From positions 62,001 to 126,000 of the forward strand of contig JADJCM010000002.1 of the NCBI GenBank assembly GCA_016703225.1: a DNA stretch of 64,000 nucleotides, read 5' to 3'. Source of the DNA: Lysobacterales bacterium. GTDB taxonomy: Bacteria; Pseudomonadota; Gammaproteobacteria; Xanthomonadales; Ahniellaceae. The position numbers were made by a program, and so were the translations under genes. The notes under the pieces were generated by a model that was given only the letters and a program-made list of their open reading frames with translations, had not been told where the DNA came from and made no database searches. Shown here piece after piece: positions 31,011-37,838 of the stretch (its first letter is position 1; each line of letters starts with the position of its first letter).

Positions 31011-32321
31011 TCAGTTCGCCAGGATCCAGAGTGCAATGCTTTCGAGGATGGTGCCGACGGTGAGCGCGGCCAGGATCAACTTCCACTGCTGCACCGGCAC
31101 GCTGCCCATGGTCTCGCCGGTGCGGCCGTTCACCGCGATGTAGTGCAGCATGCCGCCGTTCTTGCCGGGCTGGTGGTACGAGTACAGCCACACCGGCAGG
31201 TACATCGAAACCCAGCGCGTGCCGTGCACGTCGAGGCTTTCCTGCTCCCAGCGCACGCCGCGGTCGTAGCGGCTCACCGACTCGACCACCTGGTGGCGCG
31301 CGATCGACAGCAGCTGGTCCTCGAGACGCGGCTTGAGATGTGCAACGTCGCGGTCGCGCTTCTCCGAGCTGACGCCGTGCAGGTACGAGGCGTTCCACTT
31401 GACCGCGTTCTTGGTGTCGAACGGCAGGATGGTGTTGATGATGTTGTTGGTGTTCACGCTGGTGTCGTGATTGCCGCGTTCGCTCGAGGACTCCAGCGGC
31501 AGGTCGTCGACGGTGAAATCAACGTGGCGCTGCACGGCGTAGACGTCGGCGTCGTAGTAGGTCTTCTTGTCGTTGCCGCTGCCGCGCGTGTAGCGCGCGG
31601 TCTCGATCTCGCCCTGGCCGGCAACATCCGCGCTCGCGCGGCCGTCGACGATCATGTACGGCAGGTACACGGCGCTGACGTTCTCCGGCGTGAACTGCTC
31701 CTTGAACGCTTTCAGCGCGAACATCTGCCGCTTGTCGACGAACTGGCGGATGCGCGCGATGGCGTCGTCCTTCTTGATGTGGAACGGCAGCACCGCGTCG
31801 GGCACGGCGCCGTTCGCGACCTGCTCGTTGACGCCGAACACGTGCCGGCACCAGTGGCAGCGCGCGGTCATCTGGTTTTCGGTGTTGACCGTTACCTCGG
31901 CGCCGCAGCCGGAGCACTTGAAGCTCATCAGGTGCGCGCTGTCGGCGGCGATGTCCTTGGCGCCGGAGGCGATGATGGTGCCGCTCAGCTCATCCAGTCC
32001 GCTGCCGAGGCCGAATTCCTCTTCGACGCGCGCGCCCTGCCACTCGTTGCGGCAGAAGAGACAAACCAGCAGATCGCTGCCGTGCTTGTGGCGGATGTCG
32101 GTGGCTCCGCACTTCGGACAGTGGTTGGCGCCGTCTTTGAGCTCTTTGGCCGAGGTGTCGATGGCGACCGGATCGGGCGCGGTCAGTTCGTCGCGGATCG
32201 GCTTGGGCAGCGTCGCCGGGTCGATCGGAAACTGGCCCGGCAGCGGCGGCACGTCGCGGGGTGAGCCGGGGCCGCTGACCGGCGGCAGCGGCGGCGGTGA
32301 TGGAGGCTTGGCGTTCGACAT
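31011..32321 (-). CDS. TFIIB-type zinc-ribbon protein with C-terminal membrane anchor
   Basis: A 436-residue protein. After a Pro-rich N-terminus (residues 1-35) come two zinc ribbons: CPKCGATDIR...CLFC (about residues 67-92) and CSGCGAEVTV...CHWC (about 135-160). A large alpha/beta region follows with DKKTYYDADVY and RWVSMYLPVWLYSYHQ. The last 25 residues (LILAALTVGTILESIALWIL) form a membrane helix. Such proteins are commonly found next to SPFH-domain genes, as here. The function is unknown. It starts 21 bases after the SPFH gene. Confidence 0.75.
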   Translation of the reverse strand: MSNAKPPSPPPLPPVSGPGSPRDVPPLPGQFPIDPATLPKPIRDELTAPDPVAIDTSAKELKDGANHCPKCGATDIRHKHGSDLLVCLFCRNEWQGARVEEEFGLGSGLDELSGTIIASGAKDIAADSAHLMSFKCSGCGAEVTVNTENQMTARCHWCRHVFGVNEQVANGAVPDAVLPFHIKKDDAIARIRQFVDKRQMFALKAFKEQFTPENVSAVYLPYMIVDGRASADVAGQGEIETARYTRGSGNDKKTYYDADVYAVQRHVDFTVDDLPLESSSERGNHDTSVNTNNIINTILPFDTKNAVKWNASYLHGVSSEKRDRDVAHLKPRLEDQLLSIARHQVVESVSRYDRGVRWEQESLDVHGTRWVSMYLPVWLYSYHQPGKNGGMLHYIAVNGRTGETMGSVPVQQWKLILAALTVGTILESIALWILAN

Positions 32322-32342
32322 GGTCAGTGCGCGCTGCGCCGC

Positions 32343-33494
32343 CTACAAACCGAGCGCTTTGGATTTGGCCGCGTCGTAATCGGCCTGGGTGATCAGGCCA
32401 AGATCGAGCATCTCCTTGGCCTTCTTCAACTTCGCGATCGGGTCATCGGCGGGCGCGGCAGGCGGTGCCACCGGCTGCTGCAAGCTGGCGATGCCACCGA
32501 GCATGCCGGTCGCCATGCCAAGCCCCATGACGCCACCGGCACCGCCGGTCTCGCCGGCCGACTGGATGCCCTGGGCCACGCTCGCCTGCAGATTGGAATT
32601 GCCACGACTGCCAGCGAGCGCATCGGCGCGCTGCACGGTCTTCAGCAGTTCCTTGGTGTTGGCGTCGTACTCGATCGAGATGATCGCGGTCTTGGCGATC
32701 ACGAGGCCGCGATCGGACTTCCACTGATAGGCGCTCTCGACCGCATCGGACAGGCTCTTGGCGAAGCCGATCGAGTCCTGCTGGATCTTGCTGATGCGAT
32801 TGCCCTTGCTCGGATCGTTCGTGTACAGGCTGAACGCCGGTGCCAGCGATCCGACCACCTCGTTGAACAGTTGCCCGGCAGCGGCGTTGTCGAGGTCGGT
32901 GAAATCGAACACCTGGCCAGGCTGGAGAAAACTCGCCGGCACGAAGTTTTTCACGAACAGGATCGGATCGACGATCTTCAGCGTGTACGAACCGCGCGTC
33001 ACCGCGCCCACCTGGGTACGCAGGAAGCCATCGTCCCAGTAGATCTCCGACTGCGTGCCGAAGCGGTTGTCCGGCAGTTCCTTCAGCGAGACGAAGAATG
33101 CCGCCTGCTGCGAACCCGGCTGGCCGCCGAATTTGAAGCGCTCCCAGCTCTGCTTGACCAGCGCATCGACGAGACCATCGCCAGAGAAGATCGACTTCGA
33201 GTTCAGATCATCCGAACGCCATTCGTAACCACCCGCCTCGGCCGCGAACCCGGTGACCTTGCCGTCCTGGAACAACAACAGCCCGTAGCCTTCCGGCACG
33301 ACGATCTTCGAGCCATTGGTGATGATGTTCGACGACCCCTTGGTATTCGACCCGCGTCCCGCGTTCGTGCCGCGCGGCACCGCCGCGAACAACGCCGCCG
33401 TCGCCGGCAAACCATCCGGCACCGTGTAGAAGTCCTTCCACTGGTCCGCAAGCACCCCACCAATCGAACCCGCCACCGCCTGAATCAGACCCAT
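32343..33494 (-). CDS. SPFH domain protein (virion-core/YdjI type) with C-terminal SHOCT module
   Basis: A 383-residue protein starting at ATG 33494. Residues about 20-270 form an SPFH/band-7-like domain of the YdjI type, with KIVVPEGYGLLLFQDGKV near residue 65 and RGSYTLKIVDP near 185. A Gly/Ala/Gln-rich stretch follows, and the last 33 residues (DPIAKLKKAKEMLDLGLI and YDAAKSKALG) are a SHOCT oligomerisation module. It heads a three-gene unit. A TATAGT-like -10 element lies upstream (complement of 33546-33551), and a perfect 8-base-pair hairpin lies at 33516-33534. Related proteins form membrane-associated rings. Confidence 0.8.
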   Translation of the reverse strand: MGLIQAVAGSIGGVLADQWKDFYTVPDGLPATAALFAAVPRGTNAGRGSNTKGSSNIITNGSKIVVPEGYGLLLFQDGKVTGFAAEAGGYEWRSDDLNSKSIFSGDGLVDALVKQSWERFKFGGQPGSQQAAFFVSLKELPDNRFGTQSEIYWDDGFLRTQVGAVTRGSYTLKIVDPILFVKNFVPASFLQPGQVFDFTDLDNAAAGQLFNEVVGSLAPAFSLYTNDPSKGNRISKIQQDSIGFAKSLSDAVESAYQWKSDRGLVIAKTAIISIEYDANTKELLKTVQRADALAGSRGNSNLQASVAQGIQSAGETGGAGGVMGLGMATGMLGGIASLQQPVAPPAAPADDPIAKLKKAKEMLDLGLITQADYDAAKSKALGL

Positions 33495-33795
33495 GACTTC
33501 ACTCCGTGATTCCCGGCCCGGCACCATGCCGGGCGTGCGCGGGGAACTATACATTCCCGGCGACGAAGTGCAGACGCAGGGCGTCGCGAAGTCGTGGGCG
33601 GCGCGAAGCAACGCGGCAGCTCAGGCGGACGGGAGAGGCTGCGGAACAAGCCGCGCGTGGAAACACCGAGTGACTGCTGGCGACCCGAAGCAGACCTTCG
33701 CTTATCGGCTGACCCGATGCTCGATCTGAACTGCGCTCCGCTTTAAGTTCCCAAGCCGGCGTGCGCTCAGGGCGAACTCATCTGAAAGCGCGGGA
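33495..33795. other. Intergenic region upstream of the SPFH operon
   Basis: About 300 bases without a convincing gene. It holds the GCCCGGCA-CCA-TGCCGGGC hairpin at 33516-33534 and a possible -10 element for the SPFH operon. The part from 33560 to 33795 shows nothing that I can name. Confidence 0.5.
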
Positions 33796-34323
33796 CTAGC
33801 GTTTCCTCTTGCCGGGTTCTCGAGGTGCTGCGGCCGCCGATGACGGCGCGGTTGGCAGATGTTTCGCCATGACCGCAGCGCCAACGAACTCGATTCCGTT
33901 CTGGTCGAGCTGCAATTTCACCTTTTCGGTTGCGACAAAATGCACCTTCCCCGAGGCCACCCACAGCCACTTGGCGATCCTAGCGCCGTCACGAAGGTGC
34001 TCGCGAAGTTGCTCGCGGGCAGCTGTGCGCTTCCTGATAACGGTGCTGATCTCGCCCTGCGAGGCAGAGTGTGGCTCAACCGCAATGACTTCTCCGCTAG
34101 GCGCGTGGCCGAGCAAGTAATCCCAGCGGTTCTCCTGTTCCCGTCCCGGCCTCAAGTTCCGGTCAATTTCCAGACTGTCCGCGAAATCGGCACGAATCTC
34201 GGTACTGAAGTACTTCTTGTGCGGATTCTCAACCGCGGCCAGACCATCCTGGACAGAGCCTTGCAATGTCGAATCGTTCTTTAGGGCACCTCTGATCGGC
34301 GTCACCGCGTTGGTCCTGGTCAT
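33796..34323 (-). CDS. Unknown protein coupled to the AAA ATPase; possible PD-(D/E)xK-like fold
   Basis: A 175-residue protein whose ATG overlaps the ATPase stop codon (ATGA). The central part reads RWDYLLGH, then GEVIAVEPHSASQGE, then helices with REQLREHL and a strand-like KWLWVASGKVHFVAT. An Asp followed by a hydrophobic strand ending in E-P-H, then a helix, is reminiscent of PD-(D/E)xK nucleases, with His in place of the usual Lys. That fold call is tentative. The C-terminus is basic (PREPGKRKR). Pairing with an OLD-like ATPase suggests the effector half of a two-gene system. Confidence 0.6.
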   Translation of the reverse strand: MTRTNAVTPIRGALKNDSTLQGSVQDGLAAVENPHKKYFSTEIRADFADSLEIDRNLRPGREQENRWDYLLGHAPSGEVIAVEPHSASQGEISTVIRKRTAAREQLREHLRDGARIAKWLWVASGKVHFVATEKVKLQLDQNGIEFVGAAVMAKHLPTAPSSAAAAPREPGKRKR

Positions 34324-35528
34324 CGGTCGCTCTCGTTCACCGCAGCTCGCACAGCATCGCCGAAGCGCGACGAGTAACCGGTAAGGCCGCCCCATCCGGA
34401 AATGCGTGCGTCGTCTGACTCTGGATCGAGCGCAGAGATATCGGTCGAAGCCACTCGTCCGTTAGATTCAAAATCGAGCAAGTAGGCTCGGTAGTCCTTG
34501 CACAGGGCCGCCTCAGCCAGCTTACGCATCTGCGCGGACTTGCCGACGTCAAATGCTTCGCAAATCAACTGCCACCGCGCAGCGTGTTCCTTGAGCTTTC
34601 GCATCATCCAGAGCATGGTGAGCACGTGCGGTGAATGCGTTGAAAGGACGACTCGATATCCGCGCCAAAGCAGGTCGAGGATCAGGAGCATCACGGCGGT
34701 CACCGCCTGCGGGTGTAATCCCATCTCGGGCTCCTCGATCACCACCCAGTTGGTTTCCGCTCGCTTGCGCAGTTGGGTCGACGGAAGCAGGTGGTAGAGG
34801 CCAAGTAGCAACGGCGTGAACTCGCGCTGTCCCGCTGTCCAGGTCATGAAGGGCAGATGCATCTTCCCGTGTACGAGACGCAGACGTCTTGCATGCTGGC
34901 TGTCTTCTTCGATACCAACTTTGCCGCCATGAAACACGGCCCGGTCGATCTGATCTCGAATTTCGTTCTTGAGTCTCTTGTCCAGCGGAAACAGAGTGCC
35001 GGCATCCTTGCTGCTGAAGCGGTCGAACAGATTCTGACTGAACATGCGCGCGACCGCGGGGGTGTCCGAGCTCAGCTTCTGAAAGGGTGCTGCCCAGCCA
35101 TCGCTGATCAGCATGGATCGATGCGCCGGAACGAAGAACAGGTGTTCCTTGCCGTCGCCGATTCTTCCCAGTCCCTTGGCAGTGAGGCGCTTCCCTGCCA
35201 GCACGATCTCGGTCTCGCCATCGCGCCAGGCGGGCGCCATGCCGGCTCCAAAAATCAGGTCGATCAGCACCTCAGGTCGATCCGTCGGATGGCCAGCAGT
35301 CTTGAGCGCATCGACGATCTGTCGGCCGTCCATCGCGACCTTGAGCCACTGAAGCGCAAGACTCTTGCCCGCGCCCTGGGGGCCGACCAGGACCGTGAGG
35401 TCGCCCAGCCTAAGGTTCACTTCGTCCAGATGAGCGAAGTTTCGGATCTTCAACGAAACTGGCTTCGTTGGCTTGGACCCAGCCTTGGCCTTGGCCTTGG
35501 TTTTGGTCCGGCTCGTACGCTTTGTCAT
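34320..35528 (-). CDS. AAA family ATPase of the OLD/AAA_15-21 type
   Basis: A 402-residue ABC-like ATPase. After a Lys-rich N-terminus, FAHLDEVNLRLGDLTVLVGP leads to the Walker A motif GPQGAGKS near residue 49. Walker B is WVVIEEPEMGLHP near residue 260, followed by the switch histidine in STHSPHVL. This is the arrangement in OLD, RecF-like and PARIS AriA ATPases. There is no TOPRIM domain attached; the remaining C-terminal 90 residues are helical and unrecognised. Its stop overlaps the start of the 175-residue gene. G+C is about 57-63% in two 60-base samples, below the neighbours. Likely an anti-phage or plasmid-control ATPase. Confidence 0.8.
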   Translation of the reverse strand: MTKRTSRTKTKAKAKAGSKPTKPVSLKIRNFAHLDEVNLRLGDLTVLVGPQGAGKSLALQWLKVAMDGRQIVDALKTAGHPTDRPEVLIDLIFGAGMAPAWRDGETEIVLAGKRLTAKGLGRIGDGKEHLFFVPAHRSMLISDGWAAPFQKLSSDTPAVARMFSQNLFDRFSSKDAGTLFPLDKRLKNEIRDQIDRAVFHGGKVGIEEDSQHARRLRLVHGKMHLPFMTWTAGQREFTPLLLGLYHLLPSTQLRKRAETNWVVIEEPEMGLHPQAVTAVMLLILDLLWRGYRVVLSTHSPHVLTMLWMMRKLKEHAARWQLICEAFDVGKSAQMRKLAEAALCKDYRAYLLDFESNGRVASTDISALDPESDDARISGWGGLTGYSSRFGDAVRAAVNESDR

Positions 35529-35832
35529 CGTGGGCCTCGAACTTGTGCACGAATGACTGGTCGGTTCGGCAGGAAGTCCTGCACTTCCGCCAAGTCCTAG
35601 TTTGCCTAGACTGTAGCGGATAATCAGCGCGAGCTATTGTGCTTCGGCTTGTGGGCGTCGCTGGGTGCGAGCAGTGCTGGCTAACTCGCTGATGGTCAGG
35701 GCTAAGCTTCTTGGTCCGCTTCTGGCCGACAACAGTCATTGCGGAGGGTGTACTCGAGTGTCGCGGCGGTGAGCGGCCACCATGGCGCGACATGTTCTTG
35801 ACGGCATATGGTGGCAGTGACATATTCGCGCC
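35529..35832. other. Intergenic region between the ATPase and higBA
   Basis: About 300 bases between divergently read genes. The right end carries the higBA promoter and a flanking inverted repeat. The left 230 bases should contain the ATPase promoter, but no clear -35/-10 pair was identified and no gene was seen. Confidence 0.5.
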
Positions 35833-35836
35833 ATGG
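35780..35836 (+). promoter_or_regulatory. higBA promoter flanked by an 11-base inverted repeat
   Basis: TTGACG (35798-35803), a 17-base spacer and CATATT (35821-35826) form a sigma-70-like promoter. Perfect inverted arms CCATGGCGCGA (35780-35790) and TCGCGCCATGG (35826-35836) enclose it. The expected start of transcription falls on or beside the higB ATG at 35833, so the mRNA may be leaderless. The arms are probable HigA operators. Confidence 0.6.
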
Positions 35837-36195
35837 CATGGGTCGTCGAGTTCGTCGAAGCGTTCGAGCTGGAGTTCGATGTGCTGCCGGCGTCCGTGCA
35901 GGACGAATTGCTGGCCCAGGCGGCGGTCATCGAACACTTTGGCCCGGGGGCAGGCCGCCCGCGCGTGGATACTCTGAACGGGTCGCGGCACGCCAACATG
36001 AAAGAGATGCGGTTCGACGCCGATGGCGGCGTATGGCGTGTGGCCTTCGCGTTCGACCCTCGCCGGCGCGCCATGTTGCTGGTCGCTGGTGACAAGTCCG
36101 GCGGCAGCGAGAAGCGCTTCTACGCCCGGTTGATCGAAAAGGCCGATGAACGATTCGACTCCCACCTGAAGCGCATTGGCTCGAGAAGGAAATGA
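35833..36195 (+). CDS. higB: HigB-like toxin (RelE superfamily, Gp49/PF05973)
   Basis: A 120-residue toxin of the phage-derived Gp49-like family. VEFVEAFELEFDVLPASVQ opens it; the core strands MKEMRFDADGGVWRVAFAF and RAMLLVAGDKSG, followed by FYARLIEKADERF, are the family pattern. Members cleave mRNA on the ribosome. The toxin comes first and the antitoxin second, as in higBA. The stop overlaps the antitoxin ATG (ATGA). The ATG sits at the predicted transcription start. Confidence 0.85.
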   Translation: MAWVVEFVEAFELEFDVLPASVQDELLAQAAVIEHFGPGAGRPRVDTLNGSRHANMKEMRFDADGGVWRVAFAFDPRRRAMLLVAGDKSGGSEKRFYARLIEKADERFDSHLKRIGSRRK

Positions 36196-36515
36196 CCATG
36201 ACCCGTACCCTGGCCGACAAACTGCAGCAGCTGCCGGCGTCGCGCCGCAAGAAGGTGAGAGCGCGCGCGGCCGAACTCATCGCCGAGGAGATGTCACTGC
36301 GCGACCTGCGCAAGGCGTTGAGTCGCACGCAGGTCGATCTCGCCAAAACGTTGAAGGTGGGCCAGGACACGGTCTCGCGCTACGAGCAACGCAGCGACAT
36401 GCTGTTGTCCACGCTGCAGAGCTACATCCACGCCATGGGTGGGGAGCTGGACCTGGTCGTGACTTTCCCGAAGCGCAAGCCGGTCAAGTTGAAGTCGTTG
36501 GGCGCTGTCGGCTAG
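36192..36515 (+). CDS. higA: HigA-like XRE-family antitoxin
   Basis: A 107-residue antitoxin with a helix-turn-helix at about residues 40-75 (LSRTQVDLAKTLKVGQDTVS then RYEQRSDMLL). The C-terminus GGELDLVVTFPKRKPVKL is typical of antitoxins that pair with Gp49-like toxins. It should bind the inverted arms around the promoter. It overlaps the toxin by four bases. ATG 36198 is an alternative start. Confidence 0.85.
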   Translation: MTMTRTLADKLQQLPASRRKKVRARAAELIAEEMSLRDLRKALSRTQVDLAKTLKVGQDTVSRYEQRSDMLLSTLQSYIHAMGGELDLVVTFPKRKPVKLKSLGAVG

Positions 36516-36677
36516 ACGTGCGTGACCGACCTGGCTCGGATGCCTTATCTCAACTCGACGCCTGATGCGGATAGCTGCGTGGCGGTGGCATGCCGGTTCC
36601 CGGCGGGGTACATCAAGTTTGTCGGCACCCATGCCGCATACGAGCGAATCGACGCAGCAACCGTGGAGGACGCATGA
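36516..36677 (+). pseudogene. Remnant of a second HigB toxin
   Basis: In the frame ending at the TGA of 36675-36677, the last 25 codons read GYIKFVGTHAAYERIDAATV, the conserved C-terminus of HigB (PF09907) toxins. Upstream the reading continues only to the stop of the first higA at 36515, with no HigB-like sequence, so about 70 N-terminal residues are gone. The fragment still ends in an ATGA overlap with the second higA, the normal junction of this operon type. Confidence 0.75.
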
Positions 36678-37033
36678 ACATCCATCCCATTCGCACCCAA
36701 CGCGACTACAAGGCCGCGTTGAAGCAGTTGTCCGCGTTCTTCAACGACGAGCCCGCGCCCGGCACCGAGGAAGGTGATCGCTTCGAGATCCTCACTCTGC
36801 TCGTCGAGGCCTACGAAGCCAAGCACTTCGCGATCGCAGCGCCGGATCCGGTCGAAGCGATCCGATTCCGCATGGAGCAGGGCGGCCTGACCGTGAAGGA
36901 TCTCGTTCCGTCCATCGGCCAGCCTAACCGGGTGTATGAAGTGCTGAACCGCAAGCGCGGCCTCACCCTCGACATGATCCGCAACCTGCATCGCAACCTG
37001 GGCATCCCCGCGGAGAGCCTGATCGGTCCCTGA
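36674..37033 (+). CDS. higA: HigA-type antitoxin (YgjM family) without a complete toxin
   Basis: A 119-residue antitoxin. The opening MNIHPIRTQRDYKAALKQL and GTEEGDRFEILTLLVEAYE are the YgjM/HigA N-terminal domain; the helix-turn-helix is at about residues 80-110 (LVPSIGQPNRVYEVLNRKRG). It belongs to the family that pairs with PF09907 HigB, of which only a 3' remnant is left upstream. It may serve as a free antitoxin against related toxins. Confidence 0.85.
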   Translation: MNIHPIRTQRDYKAALKQLSAFFNDEPAPGTEEGDRFEILTLLVEAYEAKHFAIAAPDPVEAIRFRMEQGGLTVKDLVPSIGQPNRVYEVLNRKRGLTLDMIRNLHRNLGIPAESLIGP

Positions 37034-37049
37034 GCGGAGCGTGGCCGTG

Positions 37050-37472
37050 TCACTGGGGATCCCAAGGGTTGAGAATTGGCGCGCCGGATGATTGGAAGTC
37101 GCGCACGTTCCGCGTGACGATCGTCATCCCATGAACCAGTGCAGTGGCCGCGATCAGACTGTCTCTGAAGGGTCGTGGGTCGGGCACATGAAGCGCAGCG
37201 CTGCGCTGCGCGATGGCGGTATCTACCGGCAGGATGCGACCGGCGAAAGCGGTCAGGACGTGGCTTTCCAGCCATGTCCGCAAGATTGCGCCCTGCGCCG
37301 GGTCACGGCGCTCAGCCAGCAGCACGCCGAACTCCAGTTCGTGCACGATGATGGTCGACAAGTACAGATCGGCCGAGTCCACGCTATCGGCCCACTTCGC
37401 GACGTTTTGGTCGGATCGGCCGAGACGGATCTTTCGCAATTCGGAAATGACGTTGGTGTCGAGAACGAACAT
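37050..37472 (-). CDS. PIN-domain toxin, FitB/VapC family
   Basis: A 140-residue PIN-domain ribonuclease. Metal ligands: Asp5 in FVLDTNVISEL, Glu in TIIVHELEFGV near 45, Asp in RPFRDSLIAATA near 102 and Asp in TRNVRDFQ near 122. The C-terminus, GAPILNPW, is typical of FitB-type PIN proteins. Its ATG overlaps the antitoxin stop as TGATG. All catalytic positions are present. Convergent with the second higA, 16 bases apart. Confidence 0.9.
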   Translation of the reverse strand: MFVLDTNVISELRKIRLGRSDQNVAKWADSVDSADLYLSTIIVHELEFGVLLAERRDPAQGAILRTWLESHVLTAFAGRILPVDTAIAQRSAALHVPDPRPFRDSLIAATALVHGMTIVTRNVRDFQSSGAPILNPWDPQ

Positions 37473-37726
37473 CAGGAGATGTCTGCGGCACGTGCGAGTT
37501 CTCGCGAACGCGGAGTCTCGAAATCAATGTCTGCGATGCCCGGCATAGCGAGCAGATCGGCGATCTTCCTGCCGCTTGCGGTCAGGCGCTGATAATGCTC
37601 GATGCTCATGAGGACATGGGCCGGACGGCCGCGGTCGGTGATGAACACCGGCCCATCGTTGGCAGCCCGCTTCGCTTCGCTGGCCGCCTGGTTGAACTCG
37701 CGGCTGGTCAGAGTGGTGATGGCCAT
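37472..37726 (-). CDS. Phd/YefM-type antitoxin
   Basis: An 84-residue antitoxin of the Phd/YefM fold. MAITTLTSREFNQAASEAKR and PVFITDRGRPAHVLMSIEHY are the family blocks; the C-terminal 30 residues would bind the PIN toxin. I start at ATG 37726; a longer reading from 37786 has no support. It is followed by its toxin with a one-base overlap. A near-palindrome upstream (37752-37767) is its probable operator. Confidence 0.88.
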   Translation of the reverse strand: MAITTLTSREFNQAASEAKRAANDGPVFITDRGRPAHVLMSIEHYQRLTASGRKIADLLAMPGIADIDFETPRSRELARAADIS

Positions 37727-37751
37727 GCACAACCTCGTCGTTGCGTTATTT

Positions 37752-37767
37752 GTAGAAACGTTACTAC
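37752..37767. promoter_or_regulatory. Candidate operator of the Phd/PIN pair
   Basis: GTAGAAACGTTACTAC is symmetrical at 14 of 16 positions and lies 25 bases upstream of the antitoxin start on the reverse strand. Phd-family antitoxins bind such palindromes in their own promoters. Position and symmetry are the only evidence. Confidence 0.45.
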
Positions 37768-37838
37768 GTTGTGCGGCAGCGGGCAATCCGGAGGGTCGTG
37801 GCGGCGCTGAGCGCCGCCGCCGCGACTGATCGCCATGC

